DNA from: a virus
IMG/VR virus record: IMGVR_UViG_3300021197_000111
Coordinates: 1 to 28,225 of that record
Strand: one strand, 5' to 3'
DNA length: 28,225 bases
Both the position numbers and the translations under genes were made by a program. The notes beneath the pieces are model-generated. The model saw only the letters and a list, made by a program, of their open reading frames with translations. It was not told the DNA's origin and did no database searches. Below are positions 1-6,824 of this stretch, piece by piece. Each line of letters begins with the position of its first letter. Position 1 is the stretch's first letter.

Positions 1-1
1 T

Positions 2-184
2 CAAAGATACTTTGAATACAAAGGTCTTGGAACTTTTGCAGGTAAAGGATTGATCATGGCTCATGATGATGAAGGAGATTCAAAAGCTACAACTCTTGAC
101 CTCATGGAAGTATCATCAATGATTGAGTTCAAGCCTGAAGGCTACAGTCAAGAACCATACATGGAGTTCAAGGCTTGGCAATGA
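2..184 (+). CDS. C-terminal end of a hypothetical protein (5' partial)
   Basis: An open frame runs from the first bases of the window to a TGA at 182-184, giving about 60 residues that end in EPYMEFKAWQ. The true start lies outside the window. The visible part is acidic and mixed, with no transmembrane segment and no motif I recognise. Its stop overlaps the next start as ATGA at 181-184, which suggests translational coupling and membership of the same early operon. Function unknown. Confidence 0.65.
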   Translation, partial: QRYFEYKGLGTFAGKGLIMAHDDEGDSKATTLDLMEVSSMIEFKPEGYSQEPYMEFKAWQ

Positions 185-471
185 ACAGTAAACAATTAAA
201 GAAACTTCGTAAGCTTATCAAACCTTTACAGGTTGAGTGGCTTCAATCTATATTGCCTGAAGATCAAGGCAAAGTAATTACTGTGGATAATGTTGAAGGA
301 CTTATGCCCGATCAAACTCATGCCTTTGGCAATCGTCAAATGCATTTATCTTTTATGTCTGACAAATGGATTATGAAAGTCTTAAAAGCTAATCCACATA
401 TTACAACATACAAGGAACTTGAAGAAGTAAATAAACAAGAACAACACAAATATTTAGATAGGAGATTTTAA
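181..471 (+). CDS. Small hypothetical phage protein
   Basis: Encodes 96 residues. I chose the ATG at 181, which overlaps the upstream stop (ATGA), over an in-frame TTG at 175. The N-terminus is basic (MNSKQLKKLRKLIKPL) and the rest is mixed alpha/beta-like with no membrane segment. No family is recognised. It ends in TAA at 469-471, sharing one base with the next ATG (TAATG), so it sits in a coupled chain of small early genes. It could be an early host-takeover protein, but only the position supports that. Confidence 0.7.
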   Translation: MNSKQLKKLRKLIKPLQVEWLQSILPEDQGKVITVDNVEGLMPDQTHAFGNRQMHLSFMSDKWIMKVLKANPHITTYKELEEVNKQEQHKYLDRRF

Positions 472-722
472 TGGAAGAATATTTAATAGATGTTTTGTTT
501 GATGGTAAGAAAGAACAGCTTAAAACTTTTAGTGCTTCACCTTTAGAAGCATTAGATAGTATGATAAACTTTGAAGATGTTGAAGCTGTGTATAAAATTA
601 CTAGACAAACAGATAAAAAGAACTGGTCTTTTGACAACAAACACCTTATAAAATTGAGGGAGTTGAGGGGCTTAATAAATAATGAAGGTGCTATCCTTCA
701 AGAATTAAGGAGGTCTCATTAA
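471..722 (+). CDS. Small hypothetical phage protein
   Basis: Encodes 83 residues starting MEEYLIDVLFDGKKEQLKTF. The ATG shares a base with the upstream stop and has a good ribosome-binding site, AGGAG, ending 7 bases upstream (within 460-464). The sequence alternates short strand-like and helical segments and ends in a basic helix (LKLRELRG-like). No conserved domain is recognised. It ends as TAATG into the next gene at 720-724, preceded by AAGGAGG-like sequence near 709-715. Function unknown. Confidence 0.7.
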   Translation: MEEYLIDVLFDGKKEQLKTFSASPLEALDSMINFEDVEAVYKITRQTDKKNWSFDNKHLIKLRELRGLINNEGAILQELRRSH

Positions 723-922
723 TGGATTTTATTATAATAAGTATAGCAGGGATAGTTCTTGTTGCAATGACAGGATTCTATATGTATTTGGTTGCCACAG
801 AAAAAATAGAACCACATGTCCCTACAAGAATACAACGTGGAAACTTTTGGGATGCAGAGACTAAAAAGTTTTACAAATGGGACGAGTTAATGAAACTTAA
901 AAAAGAAAGGGAAAAAAAATGA
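722..922 (+). CDS. Small single-pass membrane protein
   Basis: Encodes 66 residues. Residues 2-26 are strongly hydrophobic (isoleucine, valine and alanine rich) and should form one inner-membrane helix. The tail is cytoplasmic-like and charged, ending in a lysine-rich run (MKLKKEREKK). A shine-dalgarno AGGAGG lies just upstream, within the end of the previous gene. The stop overlaps the next start as ATGA at 919-922. Marine phages often carry such small membrane proteins of unknown role among their early genes; no specific homologue is claimed. Confidence 0.7.
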   Translation: MDFIIISIAGIVLVAMTGFYMYLVATEKIEPHVPTRIQRGNFWDAETKKFYKWDELMKLKKEREKK

Positions 923-1128
923 CACAACATAGTGGAGCTGTTGAACAGCAAAGAGAAATATTAAAGAAAGAAGCTGAAAATAATAAGGTTACTTCTATTG
1001 ATATTAGAATTAAAGATGGTAAGTGGACAGAGAGTACAACGTCTTACGCTTCGGGTAAAAGAATTACCGAGTTTAAAGATAGTCGTAAGAAAAATATAGA
1101 GGAATACTATGGCGAAGACATGGACTAA
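919..1128 (+). CDS. Small charged hypothetical protein
   Basis: Encodes 69 residues, rich in lysine and glutamate, starting MTQHSGAVEQQREILKK. It has no membrane segment. The start is coupled to the previous gene (ATGA) and preceded by AAAGAAAGGGA as ribosome-binding sequence. The end overlaps the next small gene, which starts at 1109 in another frame. No family recognised. Confidence 0.65.
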   Translation: MTQHSGAVEQQREILKKEAENNKVTSIDIRIKDGKWTESTTSYASGKRITEFKDSRKKNIEEYYGEDMD

Positions 1129-1258
1129 GAGTACGTATGCTTCTGCTACACAAGGCAGAGGTAAAAAGACAAGTCAAGGTAGAGGTAATGTTGGCACATC
1201 TACCATGAACAAGAACAAGAAAGCCAACTTAAAAAAATATCGAGGGCAAGGTAAATGA
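1109..1258 (+). CDS. Very small basic protein (49 aa)
   Basis: An ATG at 1109 opens a 49-residue frame to TGA at 1256-1258. AGAGGA lies just upstream at about 1098-1103. The product begins MAKTWTKSTYASATQGRGKK and is rich in lysine, arginine, glycine, asparagine and threonine, with almost no acidic residues, so it may bind nucleic acid (inference from charge only). It overlaps the preceding gene by 20 nt and the next one by ATGA at 1255-1258. It fills the only gap between its neighbours, which supports it as a real gene. Confidence 0.6.
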   Translation: MAKTWTKSTYASATQGRGKKTSQGRGNVGTSTMNKNKKANLKKYRGQGK

Positions 1259-1752
1259 ACATATTTTATTTTAACGAATGTCCAGTTGAATCAGCACTAG
1301 CACAACCAGATAAGATGCTAGTCAAGATGCCATTGGAAACAGCACAGATGTTATGCACAGCACACCGAGAACTGGATGGTGATGAGTGGGCAGACAAGCA
1401 CGGACTTTACAAACGAGCTTACTGGAACCATCCATGTACTATATGGGCTAGAGAATCTAGCTCTAACTATCAATGGTTGTATCGACACTTCGTAGCCTTA
1501 TCCATTGAGTACAGTCACAGATATGGTAGATCACATTTAAGTTTTGATAAACTATCAACACCTCTTATGCAACTACCACTTAATATAAACATCGGTGAAA
1601 TGACACCACTAGCACAGGCTATGCCGGAGGAGTACAAAAATGAAGATGCTATTGTTGCTTATCGTAATTATTGCATTAATGAAAAACACTATGCCAAATG
1701 GGAACACAATAGAGCTAAGCCTATTTGGTGGACAACACAGGAGATTACATGA
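1255..1752 (+). CDS. Conserved phage protein of unknown function
   Basis: Encodes 165 residues. The start MNIFYFNECPVESALAQ and the following motifs (KMPLETAQMLCTAHRELDG; NHPCTIWARESSSNYQWL; EYSHRYGRSH; QAMPEEYK; AYRNYC) match, from memory, a protein family widespread in marine T4-like and T7-like phages and annotated only as hypothetical. The conserved His, Cys, Trp, Arg and Tyr positions look enzyme-like, but no catalytic function is established that I can name. It is coupled to neighbours on both sides by ATGA overlaps. The gene is certain; the function is unknown. Confidence 0.85.
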   Translation: MNIFYFNECPVESALAQPDKMLVKMPLETAQMLCTAHRELDGDEWADKHGLYKRAYWNHPCTIWARESSSNYQWLYRHFVALSIEYSHRYGRSHLSFDKLSTPLMQLPLNINIGEMTPLAQAMPEEYKNEDAIVAYRNYCINEKHYAKWEHNRAKPIWWTTQEIT

Positions 1753-1970
1753 ACTATATATACGAAAGGATGATGGCTGATGGAGAGACAGCTATCTTTG
1801 ACAGAGATGAACTCAGAAAGTTTGAAGATTACGTAGCAAATAACTATGAATCTTTCTACGATAGTAAGGCTGGTTATGAAATAGAAAAAGATGGAGAAAA
1901 ATTCTTGGTCACTTTATTTGAAAACCCTGTTATAACAATGGAAGATATTTTGCTTGACATCAGAGACTAA
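1749..1970 (+). CDS. Small acidic hypothetical protein
   Basis: Encodes 73 residues from the ATG at 1749, which has AGGAG at 1739-1743 and overlaps the upstream stop (ATGA). The product is acidic (MNYIYERMMADGETAIFDRD at the start, DILLDIRD at the end) and soluble. Its last codons contain the -35 element of a strong promoter at 1954-1959. No family recognised. It is the last gene of the first + strand cluster. Confidence 0.7.
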   Translation: MNYIYERMMADGETAIFDRDELRKFEDYVANNYESFYDSKAGYEIEKDGEKFLVTLFENPVITMEDILLDIRD

Positions 1971-1982
1971 TTCTGTTATACT
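1954..1982 (+). promoter_or_regulatory. Strong sigma70-type promoter for the SSB unit
   Basis: The -35 box TTGACA (1954-1959) is followed by exactly 17 bases and the -10 box TATACT (1977-1982). That is 11 of 12 consensus positions at the optimal spacing, plus an extended -10 TG one base upstream. Transcription should start near 1989-1990. It lies at the end of one gene and directly before the SSB unit. Promoter activity is inferred from sequence. Confidence 0.8.
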
Positions 1983-1992
1983 CTGTATCACA

Positions 1993-2112
1993 ATGAGTAA
2001 CCAAACATATCAAGCCCTCTATCTCCAATTGAACAGATGGTTTGGTGCAGTTAATACTGTGGCTTCTAGGGTAGCTACTCACAACCCTTCCAACTTCACA
2101 ACAACGCTATAA
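1993..2112 (+). CDS. Candidate near-leaderless small protein (39 aa)
   Basis: An ATG at 1993 opens 39 codons to TAA at 2110-2112, giving MSNQTYQALYLQLNRWFGAV and a further 19 residues. It fills most of the only sizeable gap on the + strand. There is no ribosome-binding site before it. The start lies only 3-4 bases after the predicted transcription start of the promoter at 1954-1982, so translation would have to be leaderless. The alternative is that this is untranslated leader of the SSB message. Function unknown. Confidence 0.35.
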   Translation: MSNQTYQALYLQLNRWFGAVNTVASRVATHNPSNFTTTL

Positions 2113-2126
2113 AGGAGGAAACGCAT

Positions 2127-2543
2127 ATGGCAATATTAGAAGGAACAGCGTACTGGGCTAGTATAACGACACCCAATACGACATTTGAACCCGTGTACAC
2201 AGTCAACCTAGTGGTTGATGATGAGACTGCAAATGACTTTGCATCTCGTGGACACAAAGTAAAACAGATGGATGAAGGTCCTGCTGTTATAATCAAACGT
2301 AAAGTAAATGGTCCTAACGGAATGGTTAGACCTGCACCTCGTTTGATGAATGCTGAGAAGCAGGAAGTCACAACTGCTGTTGGTAATGGATCAAAAATTA
2401 AAGTCCAGTACAACGAATACAGTGGCGAAGGTAAGTTTGGTCCTTACACAGGATTAGATTTACAGGCAGTAATGATTACCGATCTTGTGCCTTACAAGAA
2501 TGGTGATGGTGATGAGTTCTTATCTGATGGAGAAGAATTCTAA
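2127..2543 (+). CDS. Single-stranded DNA-binding protein, T7 gp2.5-like
   Basis: Encodes 138 residues. It should coat single-stranded DNA at the phage fork and contact the polymerase and primase-helicase through its tail. The body resembles the OB-fold proteins of marine T7-like phages (WASITTPNTTFEPVYTVNLV near the start, then a KVQYNEYSGEGKFGPYTGLD-like segment). The C-terminus is acidic and ends in phenylalanine (DGDEFLSDGEEF), the usual feature of phage SSB proteins. It is shorter than T7 gp2.5 (232 aa). A strong AGGAGG (2113-2118) lies 8 bases before the ATG. It has its own promoter upstream and a terminator after the next gene, so high expression is likely. Confidence 0.85.
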   Translation: MAILEGTAYWASITTPNTTFEPVYTVNLVVDDETANDFASRGHKVKQMDEGPAVIIKRKVNGPNGMVRPAPRLMNAEKQEVTTAVGNGSKIKVQYNEYSGEGKFGPYTGLDLQAVMITDLVPYKNGDGDEFLSDGEEF

Positions 2544-2851
2544 TGATTATTACTATTAACAATGATGATGGTACTACCAACTTTGATGTCAATAACATTA
2601 CTGATGATGCAGTGAAGCAAGAAGCAACTGTTATTGTACAAAAGGTTGGTAACCTACAGGTTGTCATTGAAGCCTTAGACTTTGCTAGTCGTACCCACAG
2701 AGCTAACTTAGAAGAGTTACTCAAGGGTAGAGACGAAGCTATAGTCGAGCCTGAAAGGGCTAGGGATGATGAAGGTAAGTTTGTTGCAGACGACCCTGAA
2801 ACACCCGACACTAATGAAGCTTGGGAAGGTGGTAAAAAACCTGCTAAGTAA
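2543..2851 (+). CDS. Acidic hypothetical protein, partner gene of SSB
   Basis: Encodes 102 residues. The ATG shares a base with the SSB stop (TAATG). The first 60 residues look folded (IITINNDDGTTNFDVNNI, then a helix DAVKQEATVIVQKVGNLQ). The last 35 are charged and probably disordered, ending GGKKPAK. It lies inside the same promoter-to-terminator unit as SSB, so the two are probably made together. No family recognised; a helper of the replication complex is possible but rests only on position. Confidence 0.75.
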   Translation: MIITINNDDGTTNFDVNNITDDAVKQEATVIVQKVGNLQVVIEALDFASRTHRANLEELLKGRDEAIVEPERARDDEGKFVADDPETPDTNEAWEGGKKPAK

Positions 2852-2860
2852 TTTCAAACC

Positions 2861-2889
2861 GGCTAGGTGTAAAAGCCTAGCCACTTTTT
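2861..2889 (+). terminator. Intrinsic terminator after the SSB unit
   Basis: A perfect 7-bp stem GGCTAGG / CCTAGCC (2861-2867 with 2876-2882) encloses an 8-base loop and is followed by ACTTTTT (2883-2889). This is the form of a rho-independent terminator. It lies between the SSB unit and the primase-helicase, whose AAAGGAGA ribosome-binding site starts right behind it. It could lower expression of downstream replication enzymes relative to SSB. Confidence 0.8.
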
Positions 2890-2901
2890 AAAGGAGATAG
2901 A

Positions 2902-4563
2902 ATGCAAGAACAAAGTAAATTCGTACGACATAAATTACCCTGCCCTTCATGTGGTGGCTCTGACCCTGTGTCTATGAACGAGGATAAGTCTGCTCATTGC
3001 TTTAGCTGTGAGACACACTTCCCTAATTATATTGATGCTTGTGATGGTAAAATTATGGACACAAATCCTAAACCTAAAGTAAGTAATACTTTTCTCAACA
3101 CATATACTGGTAGCTTTGGTGCTCTTACAGACAGATGTATTTCTGAAGACACAGCTAAGAAGTATGGAGTAAGACGAGTAGTAAGTACAGATAACAAAGT
3201 ATCTCAACACATCTATCCATTCTTCAATGGTAACGAAGTGGTTGGGACTAAGACACGTTTTGTAGACAACAAGAACTTTGCATTTGCAGGTACGTATGAA
3301 GGCACTGGTTTATTTGGGGAACAGTTGTTCCGAAATACTGGTGGTAAGTATCTAACAATTGTTGAAGGTGAGTGTGATGCTATGGCTGCTTATGAATTGA
3401 TGCAGTCAAAGTGGGCATGTGTCTCGTTAAAGCGTGGTGCATCAGGTGCTGTTAAAGATATACGAGAAAGCATTGAGTTTGTTGAGTCATTTGAGAATGT
3501 AGTATTATGTTTTGATAATGACAAGGCAGGTAAAGAAGCAGCTAGAAAGGTTGCTCGTATATTAAAACCCGGCAAGGCTAAGATAGTTACACTACCTAAT
3601 GGTTGTAAAGATGCTAACGATATGCTTAGACAGAAGAAGTTTCAAGACTTTATGTCTGCATGGTGGGAAGCTAGAACCTATACACCATCAGGTATTATGG
3701 ACTTGTCTGCTAAAAAATCTGAGTGGTTACATCGAGAGACTAAGGAGAGCATAGCTTATCCTTGGGAAGGTCTCAACAAGAAACTATTTGGTATGCGTAA
3801 AGGTGAGCTAGTAACTCTGACAGGTGGCACAGGACTAGGTAAGTCTAGTGTAACTCGTGAGCTTGAACATTGGCTCATTAAAAATACTGAAGACAACGTA
3901 GGTATTGTAGCCCTTGAAGAGAATTGGTTACGAACTGCTGATGGTATCATATCCATTGAAGCTAATGATCGGGTGTATCTTAACGAAAGACGAGAACAGT
4001 ACAGTGAAGAACAACTAACTAATCTGTTTGATAAAGTCATACCCAAAGGTCGTGTATTTATTCATGCCCATCTTGGAGTCACAGATATTGATGAAGTATT
4101 TTCTAAGCTACGATATATTATTGTAGGATGTGAATGTAAGTGGGTGGTTGTAGATCATCTACATATGCTAGTCAATGTCATGGGTGAAGGTGATGAACGT
4201 AGAGGTATTGATGCACTGATGAATAGATTGCGTAGTCTTGTTGAAGAAACAGGAGTAGGTATGATACTGGTATCCCATTTACGTAGAGCATCAGGTGATA
4301 AAGGACATGAGCAAGGGATTGAAGTATCTCTTTCACACCTCAAAGGTTCAGCAGGTATAGCACAACTATCTGATTGTGTGATTGCATTAGAACGTAATCA
4401 ACAAGCAGAGAATCAAGACGAAGCTAACACTACGAAGGTACGTGTACTTAAATCAAGATACACAGGTGATACTGGATTAGCCTGTAGCTTACGTTACAAC
4501 AACGAAACTGGTAGGCTCTTTGAGTTATCAGAGGAGGAAACATTTGACAACACAGAATTCTAA
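2902..4563 (+). CDS. Bifunctional primase-helicase, T7 gp4-like
   Basis: Encodes 553 residues. It unwinds the fork 5'-3' as a ring helicase and makes RNA primers. Domains in order: a zinc-binding domain with C14-x2-C17-x15-C33-x2-C36, the same spacing as T7 gp4; a TOPRIM primase core (IVEGECDAMAAYELM and VVLCFDNDKAGKEAA carrying the acidic metal-binding residues); a RecA-like helicase with Walker A GGTGLGKS at residues 308-315, Walker B WVVVDHLHML, ILVSHLRR, and the LKGSAGIAQLSD segment. Length matches T7 gp4 (566 aa). Start ATG has AAGGAGA upstream. Its last 20 bases overlap the polymerase start. Tail is acidic and ends in F, like T7 gp4. Confidence 0.95.
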   Translation: MQEQSKFVRHKLPCPSCGGSDPVSMNEDKSAHCFSCETHFPNYIDACDGKIMDTNPKPKVSNTFLNTYTGSFGALTDRCISEDTAKKYGVRRVVSTDNKVSQHIYPFFNGNEVVGTKTRFVDNKNFAFAGTYEGTGLFGEQLFRNTGGKYLTIVEGECDAMAAYELMQSKWACVSLKRGASGAVKDIRESIEFVESFENVVLCFDNDKAGKEAARKVARILKPGKAKIVTLPNGCKDANDMLRQKKFQDFMSAWWEARTYTPSGIMDLSAKKSEWLHRETKESIAYPWEGLNKKLFGMRKGELVTLTGGTGLGKSSVTRELEHWLIKNTEDNVGIVALEENWLRTADGIISIEANDRVYLNERREQYSEEQLTNLFDKVIPKGRVFIHAHLGVTDIDEVFSKLRYIIVGCECKWVVVDHLHMLVNVMGEGDERRGIDALMNRLRSLVEETGVGMILVSHLRRASGDKGHEQGIEVSLSHLKGSAGIAQLSDCVIALERNQQAENQDEANTTKVRVLKSRYTGDTGLACSLRYNNETGRLFELSEEETFDNTEF

Positions 4564-4572
4564 AATTATATT
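4544..4572 (+). promoter_or_regulatory. Possible sigma70-type promoter inside the polymerase start
   Basis: TTGACA (4544-4549), exactly 17 bases, then TATATT (4567-4572): 11 of 12 consensus positions. The -35 box coincides with the TTG start codon of the polymerase (TTG ACA ACA), so it may be fortuitous. A transcript would start near 4579, inside the polymerase gene, and could only supply downstream genes. Confidence 0.4.
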
Positions 4573-6289
4573 TGATATAGAATGTGATGGTCTCAAACCA
4601 ACCAAGTTACATTGTATTGTAGCCAAAGAAGTTGGTGGTGAGGTACATGCTTTTACACCCGACAAACTTGAAGAAGGTTTAGAGTTTCTTAGCAATGCCG
4701 ATACATTAATCGGACACAACATCTTACGCTTTGATCTAGATGTTATTAAGAAACTAACTGGTGTAGATTTATATCACAAGAACATTGAAGATACTCTTGT
4801 TATGTCTAGGTTGTTTAAACCTATCCGAGAAAACGGACACAGTTTAAAGACGTGGGGTTATCGGGTAAACTTTGCAAAGCAAGAGCAACCTATAGACTTT
4901 GATGAGTATACACCACAGATGCTCGAGTATTGTATCAACGATGTTAAACTAAATGAATTAGTTTACTATGCATTACTTCAAGAACAAGTAGGGTTTAGTC
5001 AACAATCAATTGATCTTGAACACAGAGTTGCTCGGATAATGTCTGATCAAGAAAACAATGGGTTCAAGTTTGACGAACGACAGGCTACAACTTTACTGGC
5101 TGAACTTAAAACTAAGATGAATGAAATAGTCGAGGAAGTACAACGAACATTCAAACCTAGAATGGTTGATGTAAAATTAGTTGTACCTAAGTTTAAGAAA
5201 GATGGTGAGTTATCTAAGTCAGGATTACGAACTGAAGAATATGATAACTGTATAGCTACAAAAAACTACAAACCATTTATGCGACAAGAACTTAAAGAGT
5301 TTAACTTAGGTAGTCGTAAACAAATTGGTGAGTATCTTGTTGAGGTAGGTTGGAAACCTAAACGTTTTACACCTACAGGTCAGCCGATTGTAGATGAAGG
5401 CACACTTAAAAAGATTACCCACATACATGAAGCCAAACTAATTGCAGACTTCCTGCTGTATCAAAAGCGTATTGCTCAGATACAATCATGGTTGGATGCA
5501 CTAGAAGATGATGGTAGAGTACATGGTTCAGTCATTCCTAACGGAACCATTACTGGTCGTATGTCTCACAATCATCCTAACATGGCTCAGATACCAGCAG
5601 TATACAGTCCATTTGGTAAAGAGTGTAGAGCTTGTTGGACTGTAGACGAGGGTAATGTTCTGCTTGGAGTTGATGCTTCAGGACTAGAACTTAGAATGTT
5701 AGCACACTATATGAACGATCAGGAGTACATACATGAAGTGGTCAATGGAGACATACATACAACTAATCAAAAACTTGCAGGACTTGAATCACGAGATACA
5801 GCAAAGACTTTCATCTATGCCCTCGTATACGGAGCAGGAGATGAAAAGATTGGGAGTGTGGTTGGAGGATCAAGAAAGCAGGGTAAAGAACTTAAGCAAC
5901 GCTTTCTCGATAATCTCCCCACATTTAAAACTCTTAAGGACAAAGTACAAGGAGCTGCAAAACGAGGATACTTAATGGGTATAGATGGTCGTAAGATTTA
6001 TATACGACACGAACACGCTGCATTAAATAGTTTATTACAGGGTGGTGGTGCTATTGTAATGAAGAAAGCATTAGAGATACTTGAAGCAAGACTTAAGATA
6101 AATGGTGTACCACATAAGTTTGTAGCTAACATTCATGACGAATGGCAGATTGAAGTACCAGAATGTAATGCTAACAAGGTAGGACAACTGGCAGTAGATA
6201 GCTTGAAACAAGCAGGAGAACATTTTAATATGAGATGTCCTCTTGATGGTGAATATAAAATAGGAGGAGATTGGAGTGAAACACACTAA
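4544..6289 (+). CDS. polA: Family A DNA polymerase with 3'-5' exonuclease, T7 gp5-like
   Basis: Encodes 581 residues from a TTG at 4544. I chose this start because AGGAGGA (4532-4538) sits 5 bases before it; no ATG is available before the exonuclease motif. Exonuclease motifs: FDIECDG (D11, E13), LIGHNILRFDLD, and EYCINDVKLNE. Polymerase motif A is VDASGLELRMLAHY (D377), motif B RDTAKTFIYALVYGAG (R417, K421, Y425), motif C NIHDEWQIEVPE (D532). Tyrosine at 425 equals T7 Y526 and E. coli F762. It is about 120 residues shorter than T7 gp5 (704 aa), so it may lack the thioredoxin-binding loop. It overlaps the helicase by 20 nt and the HNH gene by 14 nt. Confidence 0.95.
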   Translation: MTTQNSKIIFDIECDGLKPTKLHCIVAKEVGGEVHAFTPDKLEEGLEFLSNADTLIGHNILRFDLDVIKKLTGVDLYHKNIEDTLVMSRLFKPIRENGHSLKTWGYRVNFAKQEQPIDFDEYTPQMLEYCINDVKLNELVYYALLQEQVGFSQQSIDLEHRVARIMSDQENNGFKFDERQATTLLAELKTKMNEIVEEVQRTFKPRMVDVKLVVPKFKKDGELSKSGLRTEEYDNCIATKNYKPFMRQELKEFNLGSRKQIGEYLVEVGWKPKRFTPTGQPIVDEGTLKKITHIHEAKLIADFLLYQKRIAQIQSWLDALEDDGRVHGSVIPNGTITGRMSHNHPNMAQIPAVYSPFGKECRACWTVDEGNVLLGVDASGLELRMLAHYMNDQEYIHEVVNGDIHTTNQKLAGLESRDTAKTFIYALVYGAGDEKIGSVVGGSRKQGKELKQRFLDNLPTFKTLKDKVQGAAKRGYLMGIDGRKIYIRHEHAALNSLLQGGGAIVMKKALEILEARLKINGVPHKFVANIHDEWQIEVPECNANKVGQLAVDSLKQAGEHFNMRCPLDGEYKIGGDWSETH

Positions 6290-6824
6290 AACATGTAGGG
6301 TTTGTGATGTAGTTTTAGTTGCAGGTAGTAGAGTAACTAACCCTAAAGGTAACACTTACCCTAGTAATATGCAAATAGGAAAACGTATTTGTAATTCTTG
6401 TATTAAATCTTATGTTAGAAAAAAAGAAAAGCAAAATAGAAAATTAAAACAGGTAGGAGATAGCCAACACCTTAGAGATATGCAAGAAGGAGCTAGAGGT
6501 CGAGCTAGAAAAAACAATGTTCCTTATGATCTAAGCATTCATGATTTACGAAAGTTAGTAACAGATAAATGTCCTATCTTAGGAATTAAGTTTGAATTAA
6601 ATAAAGAAGGAAGAAAGTGGGGTAAAGGTAAAGGTAAAAACAATTGGCAAAATTCTCCTTCTTTAGATAGGATAGTGCCTGAGAAAGGTTATGTAAAAGA
6701 TAATATTATTATTGTTTCTCTTATGGCTAACTCAATTAAAAACCAAGCAACACCTGAACAAATATTAACAGTAGGTAACTTTTACAAAAAGTTATACAAA
6801 GAAAAAGGAATAACTAATGACTAA
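6276..6824 (+). CDS. HNH / endonuclease VII-like nuclease with zinc ribbon
   Basis: Encodes 182 residues from GTG at 6276; AGGAGG (6262-6267) lies 8 bases upstream. The N-terminus has two cysteine pairs, C7-x2-C10 and C39-x2-C42, a likely zinc finger. A lysine-rich linker follows. The C-terminal half carries CPILGI, then SPSLDRIVPEKGYVKDNI and SLMANSIKNQAT, the pattern of small phage HNH or endonuclease VII-like enzymes (SLDRI...GYV..N...N..K). It should cut DNA. Its place between polymerase and exonuclease suits either a structure-specific nuclease or a free-standing homing endonuclease next to the polymerase gene. It is more lysine- and AT-rich than its neighbours. Overlaps: 14 nt with polymerase, 8 nt with the exonuclease. 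Confidence 0.75.
   Translation: MKHTKTCRVCDVVLVAGSRVTNPKGNTYPSNMQIGKRICNSCIKSYVRKKEKQNRKLKQVGDSQHLRDMQEGARGRARKNNVPYDLSIHDLRKLVTDKCPILGIKFELNKEGRKWGKGKGKNNWQNSPSLDRIVPEKGYVKDNIIIVSLMANSIKNQATPEQILTVGNFYKKLYKEKGITND

Noticed and set aside
1255-1752. Pyrimidine-dimer glycosylase annotation for the 165-residue protein
   Set aside because: The sequence does not resemble T4 endonuclease V; kept as conserved unknown.
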